Positions 13,900 through 26,751 of a stretch of 64,000 nucleotides of DNA are shown in pieces (the first letter of the stretch is position 1; each line of letters starts with the position of its first letter). The DNA lies in contig CM019831.1 in assembly GCA_009763385.1 (NCBI GenBank), forward strand, positions 76,326,706 through 76,390,705. The letters are read 5' to 3'. The DNA is from Coix lacryma-jobi var. lacryma-jobi (taxonomy: Eukaryota > Streptophyta > Magnoliopsida > Poales > Poaceae). A program made the translations under genes and the position numbers. The notes beneath the pieces were generated by a model, which worked only from the letters and a program-made list of their open reading frames with translations, ran no database searches and had not been told where the DNA came from.

Positions 13900-15300
13900 A
13901 CTCGGGGTTGAATTTTTCGCAACGGACGCACCGAATGATCTCTGTTTGACCCAAAACTCATGTTTGGAGGATTTTTGGCACTTTCATTTCTGTCGGAACG
14001 GTGTCGCAAAACTCACGCCGGTGGGCCGTTTTTCCCACTGATGCACAAAAAAACTCGCAGTAGAATTTTTGCAACGGACGCACCCAATCATCTCAGTTTG
14101 ACCTAGAATTGAAATTTGGTGGGATTTACGTTTTCAATGGAACGGTGCTGCAAAACTCGCGCCGGTGGGCCGTTTTACCCACTGATGCACTGAAAAACTC
14201 ATTGTTGAATTTTTCGCAACGGACGCACCCAATCTTCTCCATTTGACCCAAAACTCATGTTTGGTGGGTTTTTGGCACTTTTATTTCCGGAGGAACGGTG
14301 CCGCAAAACTCGCGCTGGAGGGCCGTTTTACCCACTGATGCACCGAAAAACTCACGGTTGAATTTTTCGCAACGGACGCACCCAATCATCGCCGTTTGAC
14401 CCAAAACTCATGTTTGGTGGGGTTTTGACACTTTCATTTCTGGCGGAACGGTGCCGCAAAACTCGTGTGAGTGGGGCGTTTTTTCGTCTGATGCACCGAA
14501 AAACTCGCAGTCAAATTTTTCGCAACAGACGGACCCAATCATCTCCGTTTGACCCAAAACTCATGTTTGGTGGGTTTTTGGCACTTTCATTTCCGTCGGA
14601 ACGGTGCCTTAAAACTCATGCCGGTTAGCCGTTTTCCCACTGATGCGCCGAAAAACTTGCGGTTGATTTTTTCGCAACGGACGCACCCAATCATCTTGGT
14701 TTCACCGAAAACTCATGTTTGGTGGGTTTTTGGCACTTTCATTTACGTCGGAACGGTGTCGCAAAACTCGCGCCGGTGGGCCGTTTTTCCCACTAATGCA
14801 CCGAAAAACTAGCAGTTGAATTTTTCACAACGGACGAACCCAATCATCTCGGTTTGACCGAAAACTCATGTTTCGTGGGTTTTTGGGACTTTCATTTCCG
14901 TCGGAACGGTGCCTTAAAACACGCGCCGGTGGGCCGTTTTTCCCACTGATGCACCAAAAAACTCGTAGTTGAATTTTTCGCAACGGACGCACCCAATCAT
15001 CTCTGTTTGACCCAAAACTCATGTCGGGTGGGTTTTTGGCACTTTCGTTTCTGACGGAACGGTGCCACAAAACCCGCGCGAGAGGGTCGTTTTTCCCACC
15101 GATTCACCGAAAAACTCAGTTGGATTTTTTGCAACGAACGCACCCAATCATCTCAGTTTGACCCAAAACTCATGTTTGGTGGGTTTTTGACAATTTCATT
15201 TTCGATGGAACGGTGCCGCAAAACTTGCGCGAGAGGGCTGTTTTTCACACTGATGCACCGAAAACTCGCGATAGAATTTTTCGCAACGGACGTACTCAAT
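13900..15300. repeat. Return of HOR A-type sequence after HOR B
   Basis: Features at 14410 and 14825 match those at 7619 and 8034 with a constant offset of 6791 bp, so this ~1.4 kb block is colinear with part of HOR A even though the two B units lie between. Similarity fades around 15300, where HOR C-type monomers begin. Boundaries are approximate. Confidence 0.7.
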
Positions 15301-18300
15301 CAATCATCTCAGTTTGACCCAAAACTCATGTTTGGTGGGTTTTTTGGCACTTTCATTTCTGATGGAACGGTGCCGCAAAACTCGCGGGAGAGGAATGTTT
15401 TTCCCGCAAATGCACTGAACAACTCACGGTTGAATTTTTCGCAATGGACACACGCAATCATTTTCGTTTGACCCAAAACTCATGTTTGGTGGGTTTTTGG
15501 CACTTTCATTTCTCATGGAACGGTGCCGCAAAACTCGTCGAGAGGAATGTTTTTCCCACTGATGCTCCGAAAAACTCGCGGTTGAATTTTTTTGCAACGG
15601 ACGGACCGAATCATCTCTGTTTGACACAAAACTCATGTTTGGTGGTTTTTTGGCACTTTCATTTCTGATGGAACGGTGCTGCAAAACTCACCGAGTGGAC
15701 CGTTTTTCATACTGATGCGCCGCAAAACTCGCGCGACTGTGCTCTTTTTTTGTCCGATGCACCGAAAAACTCGCAGTTGAATTTTTCGCAACAGACGCAC
15801 CCAATCATCTCAGTTTGACCCAAAACACATGTTTGGTGGGTTTTTGGCACTTTCATTTCAGTCGGAACGGTGCCGCTAAACTCGCGCGAGAGGGCTGTTT
15901 TTCACACTGATGCACCGAAAAACTCGGGGTTGAATTTTTCGCAACGGACGCACCGAATCATCTCTGTTTGACACAAAACTCATGTTTGGTGGATTTTTGG
16001 CACTTTTATTTCCGTCGGAACGCTGTCGCAAACTCACGCCGGTGGGCCGTTTTTCCCACTGATGCACCAAAAAACTCGTAGTAGAATTTTTGCAACGGAC
16101 GCACCCAAGCATCTCAGTTTGACCTAGAATTGATATTTGGTGGGATTTTGGCACTTACGTTTTCAACGGAACGGTGCTGCAAAACTCGCGCCGGTGGGCT
16201 GTTTTTCCCACTGATGAACCGAAAAACTTGCGGTTGAATTTTCTGGAACGGCCGCACCCAATCATCTCCGTTTGACCCAAAACTCATGTTTGGTGGGGTT
16301 TGGACACTTTCATTTCTGGCGGAACGGTGCCGCAAAACTCGTGTGAGTGGGCTGTTTTTTCGTCCGATGCACCGAAAAACTCGCAGCCGAATTTTTCACA
16401 ACAGACGCACCCAATCATCTCAGTTTGACCCAAAACTCATGTTTGGTGGGTTTTTGGCACTTTCATTTCCGTCGGAATGGTGCCTTAAAACTCATGCCGG
16501 TTAGCCATTTTTCCCACTGATGCGCCGAAAAACTTGCGGTTGATTTTTTCGCAACGGACACACCCAACAATATCGTTTTCTCCGAAAACTCATGTTTGGT
16601 GGGTTTTTGGCACTTTCATTTCCGTCAGAACGGTGTCGCAAAACTCGCGCCGGTGGGCCGTTTTTGCCACTGATGCACCGAAAAACTCACAGTTAAATTT
16701 TTCGCAACGGACGAACCCAATCATCTCAGTTTGACCCAAAACTCATGTCCGGTGGGTTTTTGGCACTTTCATTTCCGTCGGATCGGTGCCTTAAAACTCG
16801 CGCCGGTGGGCCGTTTTTCCCCTGATGCAACGAAAAACTCGCAGTTGAATTTTTCGCAACGGACGAACCCAATCATCTCAGTTTGACCCAAAACTCATGT
16901 CCGGTGGGTTTTTGGCACTTTCATTTCCGTCGGAACGGTGTCTTCAAACTCGCGCCGGTGGGCTGTTTTTCCCACTGATGCACCGAAAAACTTGTAGTTG
17001 AATTTTTCGCAACGGACGCACCCAATCATCTCAGTTTGACACAAAACTCATGTCCGATGGGTTTTTGGCACTTTCGTTTCCGACGGAACGGTGCCACAAA
17101 ACCTGCGCGAGAGGGCCGTTTTTCCCACCGATTCGACGAAAAACTCAGTTGGATTTTTTGCAACGAACGCACCCAAAAATCTCAGTTTGACCCAAAACTC
17201 ATGTTTGGTGGGTTTTTGGCACTTTCATTTTCGATGGAACGGTGCCGCATAACTCGCGCGAGAGGGCTGTTTTTCACACTGATGCACCGAAAACTCGCGA
17301 TAGAATTTTTCGCAACGGACGTACTCAATCATCTCAGTTTGACCCAAAACTCATGTTTGTTGCGTTTTTTGGCACTTTCATTTCTGATGGAACGGTGCCG
17401 CAAAACTCGCGGGAGAGGAATGTTTTTCCCGCAAATGCACTGAACAACTCACGGTTGAATTTTTCGCAATGGACACACGCAATCATTTTCGTTTGACCCA
17501 AAACTCATGTTTGGTGGGTTTTTGGCACTTTCATTTCTCATGGAACGGTGCCGCAAAACTCGTCGAGAGGAATGTTTTTCCCACTGATGCTCCGAAAAAC
17601 TCGCGGTTGAATTTTTTTGCAACGGACGGACCGAATCATCTCTGTTTGACACAAAACTCATGTTTGGTGGTTTTTTGGCACTTTCATTTCTGATGGAACG
17701 GTGCCGCAAAACTCACCGAGTGGACCGTTTTTCATACTGATGCGCCGCAAAACTCGCGCGACTGTGCTCCTTTTTGTCCGATGCACCGAAAAACTCGCAG
17801 TTGAATTTTTCGCAACAGACGCACCCAATCATCTCAGTTTGACCCAAAACTCATGTTTGGTGGGTTTTTGGCACTTTCATTTCAGTCGGAACGGTGCCGC
17901 TAAACTCGCGCGAGAGGGCTGTTTTTCACACTGATGCACCGAAAAACTCGGGGTTGAATTTTTCGCAACGGACGCACCGAATCATCTCTGTTTGACCCAA
18001 AACTCATGTTTGGTGGATTTTTGGCACTTTTATTTCCGTCGGAATGCTGTCGCAAACTCACGCCGGTGGGCCGTTTTTCCCACTGATGCACCAAAAAACT
18101 CGTAGTAGAATTTTTGCAACGGACGCACCCAATCATCTTAGTTTGACCTAGAATTGATATTTGGTGGGATTTTGGCACTTACGTTTTCAACGGAACGGTG
18201 CTGCAAAACTCGCACCGATGGGCTGTTTTTCCCACTGATGAACCGAAAAACTTGCGGTTGAATTTTCTGGAACGGCCGCACCCAATCATCTCCGTTTGAC

Positions 18301-21300
18301 CCAAAACTCATGTTTGGTGGGGTTTGGACACTTTCATTTCTGGCGGAACGGTGCCGCAAAACTTGTGTGAGTGGGCTGTTTTTTCGTCCGATGCACCGAA
18401 AAACTCGCAGCCGAATTTTTCACAACAGACGCACCCAATCATCTCAGTTTGACCCAAAACTCATGTTTGGTGGGTTTTTGGCACTTTCATTTCTGTCGGA
18501 ATGGTGCCTTAAAACTCATGCCGGTTAGCCATTTTTCCCACTGATGCGCCGAAAAACTAGCGGTTGATTTTTTCGCAACGGACGCACCCAACAATCTCGG
18601 TTTCTCCGAAAACTCATGTTTGGTGGGTTTTTGGCACTTTCATTTCCGTCAGAACGGTGTCGCAAAACTCGCGCCGGTGGGCCGTTTTTGCCACTGATGC
18701 ACCGAAAAACTCACAGTTAAATTTTTCGCAACGGACGAACCCAATCATCTCAGTTTGACCCAAAACTCATGTCCGGTGGGTTTTTGGCACTTTCATTTCT
18801 ATCGGATCGGTGCCTTAAAACTCGCGCCGGTGGGCCGTTTTTCCCCTGATGCAACGAAAAACTCGCAGTTGAATTTTTCGCAACGGACGAACCCAATCAT
18901 CTCAGTTTGACCCAAAACTCATGTCCGGTGGGTTTTTGGCACTTTCATTTCCGTCGGAACGGTGTCTTCAAACTCGCGCCGGTGGGCTGTTTTTCCCAGT
19001 GATGCACCGAAATACTCGTAGTTGAATTTTTCGCAACGGACGCACCCAATCATCTCAGTTTGACACAAAACTCATGTCCGATGGGTTTTTGGCACTTTCG
19101 TTTCCGACGGAACGGTGCCACAAAACCCGCGCGAGAGGGCCGTTTTTCCCACAGATTCACTGAAAAACTCAGTTGGATTTTTTGCAACGAACGCACCCAA
19201 TCATCTCAGTTTGACCCAAAACTCATGTTTGGAACGGTGCCCCAAAACTCGCGTAAGAGGAATGTTTTTCCCACTGATGCACTGAACAACTCACGGTTGA
19301 ATTTTTCGCAATGGACACACCCAATCATTTTCGTTTGACCCAAAACTCATGTTTGGTAGGTTTTTGGCACCTTCATTTCTCATGGAACGGTGTCGCAAAA
19401 CTCGTCGAGAGGACCATTTTTCCCACTGATGCACCGAAAAACTCGCGGTTGAATTTTTTGCAACGGACGCACCGAATCATCTCTGTTTGACACAAAACTC
19501 ATGTTTGGTGGATTTTTGGGACTTTCATTTCTGATGGAATGGTGCCGCAAAACTCACCGAGAGGACCGTTTTTCATACTGATGCGCCGCAAAACTCGCGT
19601 AACTAGGCCGTTTTTTCGTCCGATGCACCGAAAAACTCGCCGTTCAATTTTTCGCGACAGACGCACCCGATCATCTCAGTTTGACCCAAAACTCATGTTT
19701 GGTGGGTTTTTGGCACTTTCATTTGTGCCGGAATGGTGCCGCTAAACTCGCGCGAGAGGGCAGTTTTCACACTGATGCACCGAAAAACTCGGGGTTGAAT
19801 TTTTCGCAACGGACGCACCAAATCATCTCTGTTTGACCCAAAACTCATGTTTGGTGGATTTTTGGCACTTTCACTTCCGTCGTAACGGTGTCGCAAAACT
19901 CACGCCGGTGGGCCGATTTTCCCAATGATGCACCAAAAAACTCGTAGTAGAATTTTTGCAACGGACGCACCCAATCATCTCAGTTTGGCATAGAATTGAT
20001 ATTTGGTGGGATTTTGGCACTTACGTTTTCAACGAAACGGTGCTGCAAAACTCGCGCCGGTGGGCCGTTTTCCCACTGATGCACCGAAAAACTCGCGGTT
20101 GAATTTTTTGCAACGGACGCACCCAATCATCTCCGTTTGACCCAAAACTCATGTTTGGTGGGGTTTTGACACTTTCATTTCTGGCGGAACGGTGCCGCAA
20201 AACTCGTGTGAGTGGGCTGTTTTTTCGTCCGATGCACCGAAAAACTCGCAGTCGAATTTTTCGCAACAGACGCACCCAATCATCTCAGTTTGACCCAAAA
20301 CTCATGTTTGGTGGGTTTTTGGCACTTTCATTTCCGTCGGAACGGTGCCTTAAAACTCATGCCGGTTAGCCGTTTTCCCACTGATGCGCCGAAAAACTTG
20401 CGGTTGATTTTTTCGTAACGGACGCACCCAATCATCTTGGTTTGACCGAAAACTCATGTTTGGTGGGTTTTTGGCACTTTCATTTCCGTCGGAACGGTGT
20501 CGCAAAACTCGCGCCGATGGGTCGTTTTTCCCACTAATGCACCGAAAAACTCGCAGTTGAATTTTTCGCAACAGACGCACCCAATCATCTTAGTTTGACC
20601 CAAAACTCAAGTTTGGTGGGTTTTTGGCACTTTCATTTCCGTCGGAACGGTGTCGCAAAACTCGCGCCGGGGGGCCGTTTTTCCCACTAATGCACCGAAA
20701 AACTCGCAGTTGAATTTTTCGCTACGGACGAACCCAATCATCTCAGTTTGACCCAAAACTAATGTCCACTGGGTTTTTGGCACTTTCATTTCAGTCGGAA
20801 CGGTGCCTTAAAACTCGCGTCGGTGGGCCGTTTTTCCCACTGATGCACCGAAAAACTCGTAGTTGAATTTTTCGCAACGGACGCACCCAATCATCTCAGT
20901 TTGACCCAAAACTCATGTCCGGTGGGTTTTTGGCACTTTCGTTTCCGACGGAACGGTGCCACAAAACCTGCGCGAGAGGGCCGTTTTTCCCACCGATTCT
21001 CCGAAAAACTCAGTTGGATTTTTTGCAACGAACGCACCCAAAAATCTCAGTTTGACCCAAAACTCATGTTTGGTGGGTTTTTGGCACTTTCATTTTCGAT
21101 GGAACGGTGCCGCATAACTCGCGCGAGAGGGCTGTTTTTCACACTGATGCATCGAAAACTCGCGATAGAATTTTTCGCAACGGACGTACTCAATCATCTC
21201 AGTTTGACCCAAAACTCATGTTTGGTGCGTTTTTTGGCACTTTCATTTCTGATGGAACGGTGCCGCAAAACTCGCGGGGGAGGAATGTTTTTCCCACTGA

Positions 21301-22400
21301 TGCACTGAACAACTCACGGTTGAATTTTTCGCAATGGACACACGCAATCATTTTCGTTTTACCCAAAACTCATGTTTGGTGGGTTTTTGGCACTTTGATT
21401 TCTCATGGAACGGTGCCGCAAAACTCGTCGAGAGGAATGTTTTTCCCACTGATGCTCCGAAAAACTCGCGGTTGAATTTTTTGCAACGGACGCACCGAAT
21501 CATGTCTGTTTGACACAAAACTCATGTTTGGTGGATTTTTGGCACTTTCATTTCTGATGGAACGGTGTCGCAAAACTCACCGAGTGGACTGTTTTTCATA
21601 TTGATGCGCCGCAACTCGCGCGACTGGGCCGTTTTTTCGTCCGATGCACCGAAAAACTCGCAGTTGAATTTTTCGCAACATACGCACCCAATCATCTCAG
21701 TTTGACCCAAAACTCATGTTTGGTGGGTTTTTGGCACTTTCATTTCAGTCAGAAAGGTGCCGCTAAACTCGCGCGAGACGGCTGTTTTTCACACTGATGC
21801 ACCAAAAAACTCGGGGTTGAATTTTTCGCAACGAACGCACCGAATCATCTCTGTTTGACCCAAAACTCATGTTTGGTGGATTTGTGGCACTTTCATTTCT
21901 GTCGGAACGGTGTCGCAAAACTCATGCCGGTGGGCCGTTTTTCCCACTGATGCACCAAAAAACTCGCAGTACAATTTTTGCAACGGACGCACCCAATCAT
22001 CTCAGTTTGACCTACAATTGATTTTTGGTGGGATTTTGGCACTTACGTTTTCAACGGAACGGTGCTGCAAAACTCGCGTCGGTGGGCCGTTTTTCCCACT
22101 GATGCACCGAAATACTCGCGGTTGAATGTTTTGCAATGGACGCACCCAATCATCTCCGTTTGACCCATAACTCATGTTTGGTGGGGTTTTGACACTTTCA
22201 TTTCTGGCGGAACGGTGACGCAAAACTCGTGTTAGTGGGCCGTTTTTTCGTCCGATGCACCGAAAAACTCGCAGTCAAATTTTTCGCAACAGACGCACCC
22301 AATCATCTCCGTTTGACCCAAAACTCATGTTTGGTGGGGTTTTGACACTTTCTTTTCTGGCGGAACGGTGCCGCAAAACTCGTGTGAGTGGGCTGTTTTT
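15300..22400. repeat. Higher-order repeat C, 2024-bp unit, about four copies
   Basis: Positions 15424, 15876, 16114, 16286 and 17036 recur at 17449, 17900, 18138, 18310 and 19060 (offset 2024-2025 bp). A fused monomer of about 194 bp, recognised by its second GATGCGCCGC block, marks each copy at about 15714, 17738, 19579 and 21604. The spacings are 2024, 1841 and 2025 bp, so the second interval lost about 183 bp: one monomer plus 29 bp. The 29 bp is visible as a 124-bp short monomer at 19199-19323. Later copies are more diverged than the first two. Confidence 0.78.
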
Positions 22401-22479
22401 TCGTCCGATGCACCGAAAAACTCGCAGTTGAATTTTTCGCAACGGACGCACCCAATCATCTCAGTTTGACCCAAAACTC

Positions 22480-25400
22480 ATGTCCGGTGGGTTTTTGGCA
22501 CTTTCATTTCCGTCGGAACGGTGTCTTCAAACTCGCGCCGGTGGGCTGTTTTTCACACTGATGCACCGAAAACTCGCGATAGAATTTTTCGCAACGGACG
22601 TACTCAATCATCTCAGTTTGACCCAAAACTCATGTTTGGTGGGTTTTTTGGCACTTTCATTCCTGATGGAACGGTGCCGCAAAACTCGCGGGAGAGGAAT
22701 GTTTTTCCCACTGATGCAATGAACAACACACGGTTGAATTTTTCGCATTGGAAACACCCAATCATTTTTGTTTGACCCAAAACTAATGTTTGGTGGGTTT
22801 TTTGCACTTTCATTTCTCATGGAACGGTGCCCCAAAACTCGTCGAGAGGACCGTTTTTCCCACTGATGCACCGAAAAACTCGCGGTTGAATTTTTCACAA
22901 CGGACGCACCGAATCATCTCTGTTTGACACAAAACTCATGTTTGGTGGATTTTTGACACTTTCATTTCTGATGGAACGGTGCCGCAATACTCACCGAGAG
23001 GACCGTTTTTCCTACTGATGCACCGAAAAACTTGGGGTTGAATTTTTTGGAACGGACGCACCCAATCATCTCTGTTTGACCCAAAACTCATGTTTGGTGG
23101 GGTTTTGACACTTTCATTTCTGGCGGAACGGCCCCGCAAAACTCGCGCGACTGGGCCGTTTTGTCGTCTGATCCATCGAAAAACTCGATGTTGAATTTTT
23201 TGCAATAGACGCACCCAATCATCTCAGTTTGACCCAAAACTCATGTTTGGTGGGTTTTTGGCACTTTCATTTTCGATGGAACGGTGCCTTAAAACTCGCG
23301 CTGGTGGGCCGTTTTTCCCACTAATACACCGAAAAACTCGCAGTTGAATTTTCGCAATGGACGTACCCAATCATCTCAGTTTGACCCAAAACTCATGTTT
23401 GATGGTTTTTTGGCACTTTCATTTCCGTCGGAACGGTGCCGCTAAACTCGCGCGAGAGGGCTGTTTTTCACACTGATGTATCGAAAAACTCGGGGTTGAA
23501 TTTTTCGCAACGGATGCACCGAATCATCTCTATTTGACCCAAAACTCATGTTTGGTGGATTTTTGGCACTTTCATTTCCGTCGGAACGGTGTCGCAAAAC
23601 TCACGCCGGTGATCCATTTTTCCCACTGATGCACCAAAAAACTCGCAGTAGAATTTTTGCAACGGACGCACCCAATCATCTCAGTTTGACTTAGAATTGA
23701 TATTTGGTGAGATTCTGGCACTTACGTTTTCAACGGAACGGTGCTGCAAAACTCGCGTCGGTGGGCCGTTTTTCCCAGTGATGCACCGAAAAACTCGCGG
23801 CTGAATTTTTTGCAACGGACGCACCCAATCATCTCCGTTTGACCCAAAACTCATGTTTGGTGGGCTTTTGACACTTTCATTTCTGGCGGAACGGTGACGC
23901 AAAACTCGTGTTAGTGGGCCGTTTTTTCGTCCGATGCACCGAAAAACTCGCAGTCGAATTTTTCGCAACAGACGCACCCAATCATCTCAGTTTGACCCAA
24001 AACTCGTGTTTGATGGGTTTTTGGCACTTTCATTTCCGTCGGAACGGTGCCTTAAAACTCATGCCGGTTAGCCGTTTTTCCCACTGATGCGCCGAAAAAC
24101 TTGCGGTTGATTTTTTCGCAACAGACGCACCCAATCATCTCGTTTTGACCGAAAACTCATGTTTGGTGGGTTTTTGGCACTTTCATTTCCGTCGGAACGG
24201 TGTCGCAAAACTCGCGCCGGTGGGCCGTTTTTCCCATTGATGCACCGAAAAACTCGCAGTTGAATTTTTCGCAACAGACGAACCCAATCATCTCAGTTTG
24301 ACCCAAAACTCATGTCCGGTGGGTTTTTGGCACTTTCATTTTCGTCGGAACGGTGCCTTAAAACTCTCGCCGGTGGGCCGTTTTTCCCCACTGATGCACC
24401 GAAAAACTCGCAGTTGAATTTTTCGCCACGGACGCACCCAATCATCTCAGTTTGACCCAAAACTCATGTGCGCTGGTTTTTGGCACTTTCGTTTCCGACG
24501 GAACAGTGCCACAAAACCCGCGCGAGAGGGCCGTTTTTCCCACCGATTCATCGAAAAACTCAGTTAGATTTTTTGCAACGAACGCACCCAATCATCTCAG
24601 TTTGACCTAAAACTCATGTTTGGTGTGTTTTTGGCACTTTCATTTTCGTTGGAAGGGTGCCGCAAAACTCGCGCGAGAGGGCTGTTTCTCACACTGATGC
24701 ACCGAAAACTCTCGATAGAATTTTTCGCAACGGACGTACTCAATCTTCTCAGTTTGACCCAAAACTCATGTTTGGTGGGTTTTTTGGCACTTTCATTTCT
24801 GATGGAACGGTGCCGCAAAACTCGCGGGAGAGGAATGTTTTTCCCATTCATGCACTGAACAACACACGGTTGAATTTTTCGCAATGGGAACACCCAATCA
24901 TTTTTGTTTGACCCAAAACTCGTGTTTGGTGGGTTTTTGGCACTTTCATTTCTCCTGGAACGGTGCCGCAAAACAAGTCGAGAGGACCGTTTTTCCCACT
25001 GATGCACGGAAAAACTCACGGATGAATTTTTCGCAATGGACGCCCCGAATCGTCTCTGTTTGACACAAAACTCATGTTTGGTGGATTTTTGGCACTTTCA
25101 TGTCTGATGGAACGGTGCCGCAAAACTCACCGGGAGGACCGTTTTTCCAACTGATGCACCGAAAAACTCGGGGTTGAATTTTTTGGAATGGATGCACCCA
25201 ATCATCTCCGTTTGACCCAAAACTCATGTTTGGTGGGGTTTTGACACTTTCATTTCTGGTGGAATGGCGCCGCAAAACTCGCGCGACTGGGCTGTTTTTT
25301 CGTCCGATGCACCGAAAAACTCGCAGTTGAATTTTTCGCAACAGACACACCCAATCATCTCAGTTTGACCCAAAACTCATGTTTGATGGGTTTTTGGCAC

Positions 25401-26751
25401 TTTCATTTCCTTCGGAACGGTGCCGCTAAACTCGCGCGAGAGGGCTGTTTTTCACACTGATGTACCGAAAAACTCGGGGTTGAATTTTTCGCAACGGATG
25501 CACCGAATCATCTCTGTTTGACCCAAAACTCATGTTTGGTGGATTTTTGGCACTTTCATTTCCGTCGCAACGGTGTCGCAAAACTCACGCCGGTGAGCCG
25601 TTTTTCCCACTGATGCACCAAAAAACTCGCAGTACAATTTTTGCAACGGACGCACCCAATCATCTCAGTTTGACCTAGAATTGATATTTGGTGGGATTTT
25701 GGCACTTACGTTTTCAACGGAACGGTGCTGCAAAACTCGCGCCGGTGGGTCGTTTTTCCCACTGATGCACCGAAAAACTCGCTGTTGAATGTTTTGCAAG
25801 GGACGCACCCAATCATCTCCGTTTGACCCAAAACTCATGTTTGGTGGGGTTTTGACACTTTCATTTCTGGCGGAACGGTGCCGCAAAACTCGTGTGAGTG
25901 GGCTGTTTTTCACACTGATGCACCGAAAAACTCGGGGTTGAATTTTTCGCAACGAACGCACCGAATCATCTCTGTTTGACCCAAAACTCATGTTTGGTGG
26001 ATTTGTGGAACTTTCATTTCCGTCGGAACGGTGTCGCAAAACTCACGCCGGTGGGCCGTTTTTCCCACTGATGCACCAAAAAACTCGCAGTACAATTTTT
26101 GCAACGGACGCACCCAATCATCTCAGTTTGACCTAGAATTGATATTTGGTGGGATTTTGGCACTTACGTTTTCAACGGAACGGTGCCGCAAAGCTCGCGC
26201 CGGTGGGCCGTTTTTCCCACTGATGCACCGAAAACTCGCGGTTCAATGTTTTGCAATGGACGCACCCAATCATCTCCATTTGACCCAAAACTCATGTTTG
26301 GTGGGGTTTTGACACTTTCATTTCTTGCGGAACGTTGCCGCAAAACTCGTGTGAGTGGGCTGTTTTTTCGTACGATGCACCGAAAAACTCGCAGTACAAT
26401 TTTTGCAACGGACGCACCCAATCATCTCAGTTTGACCTAGAATTAATATTTGGTGGGATTTTGGCACTTATGTTTTCAACGGAACGGTGCTGCAAAACTC
26501 GCGCCGGTGGGCCATTTTTCCCACTGATGCACCAAAAAACTCGCTGTTGAATGTTTTGCAATGGACGCACCCAATCATCTCCGTTTGACCCAAAACTCAT
26601 GTTTGGTGGGGTTTTGACACTTTCATTTCTAGCGGAACGGTGCCGCAAAACTCGTGTGAGTGGGCTGTTTTTTCGTCCGATGCACCGAAAAACTCGCAGT
26701 TGAATTTTTCGCAACGGACGCACCCAATCATCTCAGTTTGACCCAAAACTC
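22480..26751. repeat. Diverged 2136-bp satellite units (14-mer), precursor-like to HOR D
   Basis: Landmark monomers at 22480, 24616 and 26752 are spaced exactly 2136 bp twice, and 22936 matches 25072 at the same offset. 2136 bp is close to 14 monomers. Sequence similarity between units is visibly lower than inside HOR A or D. Monomer types resemble those of HOR D, which could have grown from this unit, but that history is inference. Confidence 0.6.
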
